Shown here one piece after another: positions 37,119 through 47,048 of a stretch of 58,630 nt of DNA; within the stretch, counting starts at the first letter, position 1; every line of letters starts with the position of its first letter. This stretch comes from Amphimedon queenslandica (Eukaryota; Porifera; Demospongiae; Haplosclerida; Niphatidae), in NCBI RefSeq assembly GCF_000090795.2, contig NW_003546244.1, positions 800,955 to 859,584 of the forward strand, given 5' to 3'. Below the pieces are notes generated by a model. It had not been told where the DNA came from. It worked only from the letters and a program-made list of their open reading frames with translations, and did no database searches. The position numbers and the translations under genes are program-made.

Positions 37119-39584
37119 GGATATTCCCTATCATCCTCCTGAGGACGTGATGCATGTATGGATGGAGTTCTGTAATGGTGGAGATTTAAGGAATGTAAGT
37201 TTACTAATTCAGAGAAGGACGGGAGAAGAAATTATGTGTAAAATTATTTATGTGTAAAATATGTCCATTGTATTTAATGAAAAAATGGCTAGGGGAGAAT
37301 TCTTATTACGTTTTTTGATATATATGGATTTTATTATATTGTGTAAAATTTAGAGCTATTTCTGATCAAATTCTGATTTTTTATGAATTTTTAAGGTTGC
37401 TCAAAAATCTGGCTCAAGGCCATGTGCTATGGTACAGGGGTTTCAGCCAAATTTTGCCAAAAATGATTAGGAGAGAATTCTTTGTTTTTATAATTTTTCC
37501 TGATACATATACATGTTCTTATGTTGTGTAGCAAGTTTTGATTTTTATGAATTTTTAAAGTTGCTCCAAAATTGAGCCAAAGTCCCTGTACTATAGTACA
37601 GGGATTTGGCCAAATTTCACCAAAATTGACTAGGAGAGAATTTTTCATTTTTATAATTTTTCCTGATACATATACATGTTCTTATGTTGTGTAGCAAGTT
37701 TGAGCTGATTCTGATCAAATTTGGATTTTTTATGAATTTTTAAAGTTGCTCCAAAATTGAGCCAAAGTCCCTGTACTATAGTACAGGGATTTTGGCCAAA
37801 TTTCACCAAAAATGACTAGGAGAGAATTTTTCATTTTTATAATTTTTCCTGATACATATACATGTTCTTATGTTGTGTAGCAAGTTTGAGCTGATTCCCA
37901 TCAAATATGAATTTTTTATGAATTTTTTAAGTTGATAAAAAATTTGGCCCAAGACCATGGGCTATAGTACACAGTCTCCAGCCAAATTTTTATCAAAATT
38001 GGCAGGGAGTAGAGCTGATTATGCTGATTACGACCAAAATTGATTTTTTAAAAGAAAATTAGTAACATGCCTGCATGTGTATTCCTTGCATGCATCATTT
38101 CTTAGTAGTAGCTGTTTCTTTTTAAGTTTTTGTATTATCATAACATTGCTCTGTTTGTTACATAATCTTGTCTTAAAGCACTTAGTGATATGAAATAATT
38201 CATTTTTAAGCTTGTTCCTCCCACATACAAGATAATCTGATGAGCTATATATACCAAAGCTGCAAATTAGGAGCACTTTGTACCGGAAGGTGTACAATTG
38301 AAATTTTAATTCAAGATCAAAATAGGACTACATTATGCAATTGCATTGTAGCCTGTTGTATTTTTAATTTTTGAGTTTCACTTCGATAAATTATACAGAA
38401 AATATAACTTTATGCACCTCAAATTATGCAATACTTAACCTTTAAAACCTCTCCCAGAAAATCCTGTTTGAAATACTGATTGATTCAATAGAGACAGCCA
38501 TGTTATATACCATATAGCTAGAAAATTTGGTGGAGTAAAACTTTGTCGAATTGAGGTCCATTCGCCAAATTTTTAGTCTCTAATTTGATAAGGCTCCATA
38601 GAAGCATACACAGAGTTAAAATTTCGCCAAAATTTTAACCTCCAAACCTCTTTTAGAGTCAATTTGCCAAGTTTTAGCACTCCAAATTTTCTAGCTATGC
38701 AGTAATTATATTAACTATGACTTATATGTGCTAACTGTTTGTCAGTTGTTAGAGTTAATGGTACAGTTTACTGAGCATTAAAACCTGACTTAATCATTTT
38801 ACTGCTGTAATATACCTAATCTGTAATCTTATTGAAATTTTTGGTGGAGGCATGTCACATTTTTTAATNNNNNNNNNNTGGTCGCCCAGTAAGTATATCT
38901 GTACTGTTACTCTGAATTTTCTGAGTACATCTTCATATTGGATATTTTTAGGTTGATTTTTGGAGTTTTGGTGTTGTGGCTTTTGAGCTTGTCACAGGTA
39001 TTAGACCATTTTTACACAAATCCAGACGACCCCTTGAGTGGGTAATCATTATCAGTCACATATTACCTGCATTACAGCAGTACTATTGCAGGGTTGGACC
39101 TACTCGTAATAAGAGGGACAACTGTATCTATATTACACTCAACAATGGGCAATTGGAGTATTATGACAGCATACCATCCCCTCATCAATTATCAAGGTAT
39201 CATATTCTTCTGTTATTCTTTTCTCATATAATATATATCTCTCTTACTTGCTAGTGCTTTTGCTGGTGAACTAACTAAATGGCTTCAGGTCGTCCTTCAT
39301 CAGGAGTCAGAGAAAAGAGGTGTGGCTCACAATGGAGATGAGGCTCCATGCTTACTTCATATTGACAGAATATTAAAGACTAAGGTTTATTGTACATGTA
39401 TATTCATATCTATTATGGTGCATATATATACTGTGTATTGTAGGTATTGATCATTGTTAGTATGTCCAATGGTCACGTCCTATCCTACAGTGTAAGATGT
39501 GACTCAAGGTAACCTTATCCTTAATAATCATTGTCAATCTACACTTCTTTCCTATTAAATGCTCTACCTCCTTCCTCTCCCTCT

Positions 39585-39621
<37 letters not shown>

Positions 39622-40950
39622 CTTTCTCTTTAGTTATCAGTCACTCTCAGCATGGCTGGAAGAGAAAGGCTATCCTAAATCTAAACAGTACCTTGTTACA
39701 GATAGAGGGGAGCTGTTGTCAGATTCATTACTTGATCTTCACTCCTCATTGAGATGGGTAAGACACTCCTTCTCAGTTCTAACCTACATACATGTACATG
39801 TATTGAGGCAACACTTGTTATTTTGTTATTCCTTGTAGCATTTGAATTCCTTCAATTACATGCCTAGTTAGCACTACTATTTTAATTTATATTTGTACAC
39901 TAATGGGAAATACTTCTATCATTTATTGGATGGCATATGATACTACATTGAGTCTTAATGCTTGTCCTTATTTCAGTGCCTAGTAGAATTATAGCATGTA
40001 TTTGTTCATTGTTTATTATCATACATTTAGCTTTGATATTGAGTTATTAAACTGACTTTTATGTTAGTTTAATAATCCAATATTGAAGCTACATGTATGA
40101 TGAAAGATAAAGATGACAGTGTTAGCTGATGTTCATGAAAGATGAAAACTGTAAACAGAAACTATTAAGCTAACATGCATGCATGTGCCATTCCCTGTGT
40201 TTTAAATATAGCTTTTTAACAAACAGCCCGATACATGTATACATGTATATAGTCATAGCTTTGTATGTGTTTACTCATTTGTGCAACGATTCTTGAATCA
40301 TTGATTTGATACCAACACATTTTTATAGTAAAATAATTATAGTATTACCAGTTTGGATAATAACTCAGTGCTGTAGCTGTGTAAATGTTAGTCCTACATA
40401 AGTTATGGCATATTCTTATTATAATATTTATACATTTAGTGTTTTCACTGCACATTGCCTTTATTGGTTGCTGATTGGTAGTTGAACAAACTCACAAGTG
40501 CTAATTTACTATTGTAAATGTAATGATCCTTGTGTCGGAATGCAGTTGTTAGTACAGGTTTGTGCAAGGTGTATTTTTGCTAACTGTAATGATATGCAGC
40601 CCATGTTCTACAGTGAATTGAATTGTACATGTACATGTATGTATCCAGGGTTTTGTGGATAAGAATCATCACTAGTATTTACATGTAGTTGTTATTATTT
40701 TTAGGATGATTGTATCTGCACAGTCTATCTGTTCTCTCAAGACGTAGTCCCTTCGTTTAAACTCGTTGTACAAGTCACTCCGTCAGTTACGAATTTGAGT
40801 AAGGAGTATCATTACTTGATTGTTAATATTGCATTGTTGCATCACTGTAGTTACTAATGGAGATGAGAATTTGCATAGAGAGGTATGCCAACATGCCTGT
40901 GATAGTGCTTGTATTTGTATGGGATTTTCACACATGAATCTGTATATATA

Positions 40951-40986
<36 letters not shown>

Positions 40987-41323
40987 GGATAAATACATGC
41001 ACTTTGCTCATGCCTACTCTCACATTAAAGATCAGGAGAGGCTCTTCTGGAGGATTCATAATGGGCACAGAGCTATTCTGTGAGGCATATCACTTTTGTC
41101 TTTCTCTCTCACTCACACCTTCTTCTCTTCTTTTTATTACATGGTAGGCAACTGATCAGACCAGTCACTGAGGAATTGAAAGGACATTATGATGATCACA
41201 GCACTGAAGTTGCAAAGTGTTTGGGAGTTGCTAATTTTATGAAGAAAATGTGAGTTTAGTGTACCTGCCAGTTATATTTATATCATTGTGCATTAGGTAT
41301 TCAGAAGACATGGAGAAATTGTC

Positions 41324-41362
<39 letters not shown>

Positions 41363-42921
41363 GATTTCTATTTTTATACATGCATGTACACGTTACAGAT
41401 AACAGTAGAATTAATGCATGGAGAAGTGAACTAAGCAAATTGGATCAAGCAATTAAGGTTCATCCTCACTCATCAGCAATCAGTACACACACACACACAC
41501 ACACACACACTTGTAGGACCTTCATTCACTTACTTCTGAGATGCATGCACTTCCCCAAGAGATTGGAGAGGAGCTAACTAAATGTGAAGTGATGAATGAA
41601 GCTATCATTAGCAGTAGAGATCAGTTCAGGGATTTCAACACTTCATGGTATGCTATCATGCTTTAGTCTTTGGCTTATACTAGTATACAATCCTAAACTT
41701 TTGTGCTTTTGTTGTTGAATTATTTGAAGTTTTTAGTTAATAGTAATGTGAAACAAGCCTTTATTTATCTGTAGTGTGTCAAGAGCCCTTGATATTATCA
41801 AGAAAGAGAAAAATCACGAGCCCCACAATAATAGTATGGCGGACCTGTTAACTAGATCAAGCCAGCTAGCCGAGAATATAATCCAAGATCATTTGAATCG
41901 ATAGTGAGTATAAGAACCCTAAACTTGATGGTTGCGAGGTTTTGCTAATATAACTTTAGTGATTTTTTGAAGCTTTATCTTCAATTGAAGAGGCTAATAG
42001 AGAGAAGGGATTCCATAAAACCGAAAATTGACCGCTTGGAAGTGAAATGCGATGAGGTACAGTTGTTGAGAAAGATGTGAATAGAGACAATGAGAAAGAG
42101 GGAGACAAAGCAAAGAGAGCTAGGAGCTAGAAAAAGCATCAGTGGATAATGCTTAATGGAGTTGAGATAGAGAGAGAGAGAGAGAGAGGAGGAATATGTG
42201 GGAGGTGGAAGAAAAATTTCATCTTATTAGATTAACGCTACTCTACGCAAAGAAATGTGGTCTCTAATTAAGATACAAGTATGTGTCACTATCAAATAGT
42301 AATAACAACCCATTCCTCTTGAATGCAGAGAAGTAGCAGTGATTTTGATGTCACGCAATCTCTTAATAACTCAGTCGTAAGAAATCAAGAGTCGTAATGA
42401 TTTATATTATAATGAGTTTGTGTCTAGTTTAATGGATCTGGTTATAAATATACACGCTCAAGCTCTGTTACTAGCTGTAATTCTATTCTGTCACGAATGA
42501 GAAGGTACAATATTTCATTCCATAGTGTCTCTATAGTGTGGTCTGGTTGTTATTCTGCAGTCAGGGCAGTGTCTCCTCTGAATCAGTGGATGCCGGAGAC
42601 GAAGAGCTACAGTCGCTTGTAGGATCACTGAAGCTTGAAATGTGAGCATAGATAGTGAGAGCCTGCTTGAAGTGTTTAAGTGCTAGATGATGTTTTTCTC
42701 TACCTTAATGAGAACTACTTTCTTTTCTTTCTCCTCTCTTTACATATTTAGAAAGAATATGTGCAGAATGAGTGACGATTGTATTCTTCAAAATGAAGAC
42801 ATACGTCGGACACAGTAAATTGCTTCATAATTATTGATTATTAATGCCTTTCTATTTGTATTGCAGAATCTCAATGAAAGTTCAGAGCTCTGAGTCTCAT
42901 TCTGTCTCCCCCTCTCAATAG
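36384..42921 (+). CDS. IKK: IKK-type kinase (I-kappa-B kinase alpha/beta-like), interrupted by assembly gap
   Basis: Exons 36384-36458, 36547-36708 and 37120-37194 give RRAPIGRGSFGDV (glycine loop), IALKEMK with the ATP Lys, RNEIKIMWEHNHPNLIKAL and MEFCNGGDLRN. After a 10-N gap (38869-38878), exon 38879-38888 ends GRP and 38952-39041 gives VDFWSFGVVAFELVTGIRPF, the IKK form of subdomain IX. Then come AGELTKWLQVVLHQESEKRG, IDRILKTKVLIIVSMSNGHV (kinase end and ubiquitin-like domain) and helical exons such as LKLYLQLKRLIERRDSIKPK. The stop is TAG 42919-42921 after ESHSVSPSQ. The HRD, DFG and activation-loop exons are missing and must lie in the gap. In animals IKK phosphorylates I-kappaB and releases NF-kappaB. 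C-terminal exon borders are less certain. Confidence 0.85.
37055..37118. repeat. (ATT)n microsatellite in IKK intron
   Basis: About 21 ATT units end directly at the splice acceptor of the exon starting at 37120, forming its pyrimidine/AT-rich tract. Confidence 0.95.
37270..38015. repeat. Intronic tandem repeat array, opposite orientation (IKK intron)
   Basis: About four monomers, period roughly 170-181 bp, inverted relative to the copies at 0.7-1.4 and 15.9-16.6 kb ('tgatacatatacatgttctt', 'gtgtagcaagtttgagctga', 'aatttttaaagttgctc'). Two monomers contain the perfect 20-bp palindrome CCCTGTACTATAGTACAGGG (within 37583-37604 and 37768-37789). Confidence 0.9.
38508..38704. mobile_element. MITE-like element in IKK intron
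   Basis: About 197 bp. Left end TACCATATAGCTAGAAAATT and inverse complement of the right end TACTGCATAGCTAGAAAATT extend into roughly 45 bp of imperfect inverted repeat (TTGG-G--TAAAACTT). No ORF. It lies about 165 bp before the assembly gap. Confidence 0.75.
38869..38878. other. Assembly gap (10 N)
   Basis: Ten Ns mark a scaffold gap of unknown true length inside the IKK gene. The kinase residues between subdomains V and IX have no coding sequence on either side, so real sequence of at least several hundred bases is missing. Confidence 0.97.
39570..39621. repeat. (CT)n-rich microsatellite in IKK intron
   Basis: CT-rich tract directly upstream of the exon encoding SYQSLSAWLEEKGYPKSKQY; it serves as a long polypyrimidine tract. 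Confidence 0.85.
40952..40986. repeat. (ATT)n microsatellite in IKK intron
   Basis: About eleven ATT units ending at a splice acceptor before 'gataaatacatgcacttt'. Confidence 0.9.
41326..41361. repeat. (GT)n microsatellite in IKK intron
   Basis: About 18 GT units at the 5' end of an IKK intron; a complementary (AC)n tract at 41484-41510 lies about 125 bp downstream and could pair with it in the transcript. Confidence 0.9.
41484..41510. repeat. (AC)n microsatellite in IKK intron
   Basis: About 13 AC units just upstream of the 'ttgtag' acceptor; inverted relative to the (GT)n at 41326-41361 across a short exon. Confidence 0.9.
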
Positions 42922-43404
42922 CATCTATTATATTTATAATTATTGATTTCTATATTATTTGTATGATTGATGTTCTAAATCTTATAGCTGTCTTATTTTA
43001 GTGACTTAATGATATTCATTAGTTCACCTGTGTAATGATTAAAATAATAATTTTGCTTGTGGGCGTTTATTTGAGTCCTTTTGTCAGTTTTGTTTGGTCT
43101 ATTGTTCCTTTGTGTTGGATTGGTGTGGCTCTAGCTGTGAGTGTACAAAAAATATGTTTTGTCATAATTATTGTCATTTTATTGTAAATGCTACATAGTT
43201 ATTAGTAGGCATATAGTTCTAGCCATTTTATAATAAATAAAATAAAGACTAAATGTTATAGCTGCATGGTTTTAATAGTGTAGGCATTGTTTATTAACAT
43301 TCTACAGTACCATATATGGCATTGGCTATTAGATCATATAGACATGTAATGTACACACATTCTTTAGTTGCTGGTTTAGTAGTGGAGCAGCTAGGCTTCT
43401 CAAG
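42922..43404. other. Spacer between IKK and NIDO-EGF gene
   Basis: Contains overlapping AATAAA motifs at about 43232-43246, possible polyadenylation signals, and a GGGCGTTT near 43063. No coding sequence supported. Confidence 0.5.
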
Positions 43405-45080
43405 ATGTTGACTCTGTTCAAGATATCCCTCCTGTTCTCTTTATTCCTTCCATCTGTTCATTCTGTTTGTGAACAGTTTCCTACTGGTGATCTCCTTGGT
43501 GATACAGTTGTAACTAGTAGCCAGGTGAATGAAATTACAAACCAGGCTTTTTCAAGTCGAATACCCCTTGGCTGTCCAGGCACTAATGATGTTGGACGAT
43601 TCGATGCAAGTCAATTAATATCTCCACATGTTTAATTTACAACCTTCCTTTAGATACTTGTTTCTGGTCGAGCAGTTATATCTCATTCAAATAATGATGA
43701 TGCACCAGTTCTTACTTTTAATGTATTTAATGTTGATGATGTCAATGACATAAGTCTCCGTAATGTGTCATATCGTTATACAGTTGTTAATGAGGTCATC
43801 AAAACGTGCGCTGTTGATTCTTTTAACCAATTTTTTCCAAGAGAGAGACTTACTGAAGGTGATTTTAATCCAACCCATATCTTTTTGGTAACCTGGAATA
43901 TTACTCAAAGTATCTTAAGCTCTGGTGGTATGGAAACTAGTGATTTTAATTCTCCTGTAAGTATTATTTCTTCATTTTTGTATTTTTTATTTTCTGTATT
44001 TTTAGCACAACATTTTTCAAATGGCTTATATACATCATGGAAATCGTGCATTAATCTTTTATCTCTATGATACCATTCAATGGGGCAAAGATGCTGCTAC
44101 TATAGGCTTACAAGCCTGTGGTAGCAGTCCTAGTGGGAGATGGGATACTGCTCCTTCTGGTCAAGTTGCAGCTTCACAATCTAATCTTGCCACTACTAGA
44201 AGTGGAGAATGGCTCCTTTATCTGAATGGGACAGGCCATCTTACTCCTGCAGGTAAACTATGTTTTTCTCATAATAAAGTGACTGCTTTTTTTAGTTGTC
44301 TGTAGGACCGGTTGCAGTTTAACAAATGGTTATTGTACTGAAAGAGATACGTGTCTTTGCAAAGAGGGCTGGTCAGGTGACCTTTGTACCGTTGCCATCT
44401 GCTGTCAAGGCTGTATTAATGGTTCATGCATAGCCCCTGATACTTGTGAATGCAATGATGGATGGCTTGGTCCCAGTTGTAATACGGCTAGATGTTACTC
44501 TGCATGCATTAATGGCAGATGCAGAGATCCAGATGTTTGCTCTTGTCTTGACGGGTTTAGTGGACAAAACTGCACTACAGCTATCTGTTCCCAAGACTGT
44601 GGTCCCTATGGTTTCTGCACAAGACCTAATCACTGTTCCTGTATTTCTGGCTATACAGGCGGGAGCTCTCCCTGCACTCCAGTTTGTACCAATGCATGCC
44701 TCAATGGGGGGAACTGCACAGCACCTGATACTTGTACATGCCCGCCTGGACTTACTGGTCCCATTTGCAATACAACAATTGTTGTCCCTAGCTCTACCTC
44801 AACCTCTACCTCTAGCTCGACAGTAGTAAGCATGACAATGACAGAGTCACCATCACCTTCTATGACTGAGCCTACTACTGATGAACCTACTGATGGAGCT
44901 ACCACCGCTACTACTGGAAGTCAATTATCTTCTTCAAGTTAGTATGATTACAGATAGTTGTGTGTAATTGTGATTTTATTTTCAATAGCTATCGGTGCAA
45001 TTGTTGGTGGGATTGTTGCTCTCGTTGTCGTTGTCGTCATTATAGCTGTCATTATCATTGTAGCTGCTATCTCTTGTTGA
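43405..45080 (+). CDS. NIDO-EGF type I membrane protein
   Basis: ATG 43405 encodes a signal peptide (MLTLFKISLLFSLFLPSVHS). A NIDO-type extracellular region follows: NDVGRFDILVSGRAVIS, THIFLVTWNITQSI and HNIFQMAYIHHGNRALIFYL with YDTIQWGKDAATIGLQACG match the nidogen-domain pattern. Five EGF-like Cys repeats come next (44304-44772; CINGSCIAPDTCECNDGW, CINGRCRDPDVCSCLDGF, CLNGGNCTAPDTCTCPPG among them), then a Ser/Thr-rich stalk (44779-44938). A transmembrane segment in the last exon, AIVGGIVALVVVVVIIAVII, is followed by only VAAISC before TGA 45078-45080. NIDO-EGF proteins are matrix or adhesion molecules. The first intron (43606-43653) appears to be GC-AG. Almost no cytoplasmic tail, so it should need a partner to signal, or be lipid/TM anchored only. 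Confidence 0.85.
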
Positions 45081-45134
45081 AACTTATAATTATTTTAAAG
45101 TGTTGAGTGACCATGCACATTTTTACTTTTGCGC

Positions 45135-45171
<37 letters not shown>
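45135..45171. repeat. (AAT)n microsatellite upstream of TRAF
   Basis: About twelve AAT units between the NIDO-EGF stop and the TRAF start. Confidence 0.95.
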
Positions 45172-45172
<1 letters not shown>

Positions 45173-45305
45173 TTTACATTGTTCACATTGGAATTTTTAA
45201 TGATCTATTATTTTTGTGCATTGAATCATTGTATAAAAAAGTTTATTTATTTTGTGTATGTCTTCAGTTTTGCCACTCCTTCACTTCAGACTCCACCTCA
45301 ATCCA

Positions 45306-46829
45306 ATGGCTGGCACTAGGTCTGGCATATGGAAAAGAACGATCTCTCTCTCTCCCGATGATGTAGATTTTGTAGAAAAGCCACCTCGTCAGCTAGCTCT
45401 TGAATGCCCAATATGCATGGGAATACTTTTCCATCCTCACATCGTGAGCTGCTGTGGTTACCACTTCTGTGAGACGTGTCTAGATAGGGTCAAGAGAGAA
45501 GGGCAGCCTTGCCCTATGTGTAAGGGGGACTTCACTAGCCTGCTTAACAAGTCTTTGCAGCGTGATATCAATCAGTTGACTATAGTCTGTCCTAATTCTA
45601 AAAAAACAAGTGAGGGTCCTCCATGCGATTGGATAGGTGAATTGGGCTGTATAGAGGATCATCTTAACATTGGGAAGCGTTTTGGGGGTTGTCAGTGTCT
45701 TGTGGTTGGTTGTAATTATGGCTGTGGTTACTCCAATAAACGATATCTGCTAGTAGCCCACGAACAGACCGAATGCCCAAAGCGTCCATACAGCTGTGAC
45801 TATTGCAACGAGTATGAATCAACGTGTGAAGATGTGATCGAGAGGCATTGGCCCGAATGTAAAGATTATCCTGTCGAGTGTCCCAATCAATGCCAGACAC
45901 GATATCTTGCAAGAGGTTTGCTCCAAGAGCATCTCAATAGTACGTGCGAGCTACAAGAAGTGAACTGTCCTTTTGAATGGGCTGGATGCACGGCAAAGAC
46001 GCAAAGAGTAAAGCTAATGGATCACCTTAACTCGTCCGTTAACGTCCATGTTTGTATGGTTGGTAGCTCAGGACGGAGCATGCATGAAGAAGTGCAGAGT
46101 ATTAAAGGGACGCTGGGTGATATGAAGAAACAAAAGAGACTCACTGATCTCATTGTGTCAAAGCTGGAAAGAGAAGACGAAGCAAATAAGGTAGCAATAA
46201 ATGCTCTACAGGAAAAAATGAAGCAACTTTGTGAAAAGATAACAACGCTAGAGCATGAGAACAAGGACCTTAAAGAACAGATCGGAAGAGTCAACAGCGA
46301 GAGCAAAGCAGAGAAGGAGATTCTGGCAAGACGGTCATTCTCCTTGGAATCCTCGATCGGTCTGCCTCCATTCCTTTTTGTGGTGGAGGATTTCCACAAG
46401 AAATTAGCTGAAAAGAAGTGCTACCTTAGCCCTCCATTCTATTCTCATTTAGGCGGCTATCGGTTCTGCATTAAAGTAACACCTTCTGGAATTTTTTTCG
46501 GCGAAGGGAGCCACATCTCGCTAACAGTTTTCCTCATGAAAGGTGTGTTTGATGAGAGTCTTAGGTGGCCATTTCGTGGTAACGTCACTGTCGCACTCAT
46601 TGATAGAATCAATGGCAGCGAGAACTTTATTGATACCATTAAATTCGATAAAGGTACTTCAGCGAAAGTGACCGGTCGTGTTACAAGTGGCGAAATGAAT
46701 GAATCTGGTCTTGTTTCGTATCTTTTTGTTGATCTTGCTCTTTTGAAGCCAAACTCAAAACAAAGTCCTCGTTTTTTACCTGACAACAGTTTGCATATTA
46801 AAGTATTATCTGTGACAGTTGCATCGTGA
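45306..46829 (+). CDS. TRAF: Intronless TRAF-family protein (RING, TRAF zinc fingers, coiled coil, MATH)
   Basis: One uninterrupted exon of 507 codons from ATG 45306 (MAGTRSGIWKRTIS); the frame is open a little further upstream to 45252. An N-terminal RING (CPICMGILFHPH, CCGYHFCETC, CPMC; residues ~33-75) is followed by TRAF-type zinc fingers (CNYGCGYSNKRYLLVAHEQ, CNEYESTCEDVIERHWPEC, CPNQCQTRYLARGLLQEHL, CPFEWAGCTAKTQRVKLMDH). A coiled coil spans about residues 262-335. The C-terminus is MATH-like (FLFVVEDFHKKLAEKKCYLS, LGGYRFCIKVTPSGIFFGEG, LKWPF-equivalent LRWPFRGNVTVALID). TRAFs are E3 ligase adaptors linking TNF/Toll-type receptors to IKK and NF-kappaB. Here an IKK gene sits 2.4 kb upstream. 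AATAAA at 46832-46837 follows the stop. Lack of introns suggests origin by retrocopy or ancestral intron loss. Confidence 0.92.
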   Translation: MAGTRSGIWKRTISLSPDDVDFVEKPPRQLALECPICMGILFHPHIVSCCGYHFCETCLDRVKREGQPCPMCKGDFTSLLNKSLQRDINQLTIVCPNSKKTSEGPPCDWIGELGCIEDHLNIGKRFGGCQCLVVGCNYGCGYSNKRYLLVAHEQTECPKRPYSCDYCNEYESTCEDVIERHWPECKDYPVECPNQCQTRYLARGLLQEHLNSTCELQEVNCPFEWAGCTAKTQRVKLMDHLNSSVNVHVCMVGSSGRSMHEEVQSIKGTLGDMKKQKRLTDLIVSKLEREDEANKVAINALQEKMKQLCEKITTLEHENKDLKEQIGRVNSESKAEKEILARRSFSLESSIGLPPFLFVVEDFHKKLAEKKCYLSPPFYSHLGGYRFCIKVTPSGIFFGEGSHISLTVFLMKGVFDESLRWPFRGNVTVALIDRINGSENFIDTIKFDKGTSAKVTGRVTSGEMNESGLVSYLFVDLALLKPNSKQSPRFLPDNSLHIKVLSVTVAS

Positions 46830-47048
46830 GAAATAAATTTTTAATTATCCAATTTTTATCAAATTATTGTAATTAAAATGTTTGTAGTATTTGTTTAGCT
46901 ATCAAAACCGTGAGCTTGCACATTATAATGTTTCTGTTGTCATAACTTCCTTGCACGTGGGTGGCTGCACTGTTTTTCGCAAATATATATATCTATTCAC
47001 ATGCTGTGCCACACCTTTTGTCACTCCCTTTAGCTGTGTCTGCTAAAA
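46830..47048. promoter_or_regulatory. TRAF 3' end and PHYH promoter region
   Basis: AATAAA 46832-46837 directly after the TRAF stop. A TATATATAT run near 46984-46992 lies about 60 bp upstream of the PHYH start codon and could be a TATA box. Confidence 0.4.

Noticed and set aside
36953-37150. ORF with a run of isoleucines
   Set aside because: Translation of the (ATT)n microsatellite.
38028-38297. 89-codon minus-strand ORF in the IKK intron
   Set aside because: No similarity, no splice context, and AT-rich composition as in the surrounding intron.
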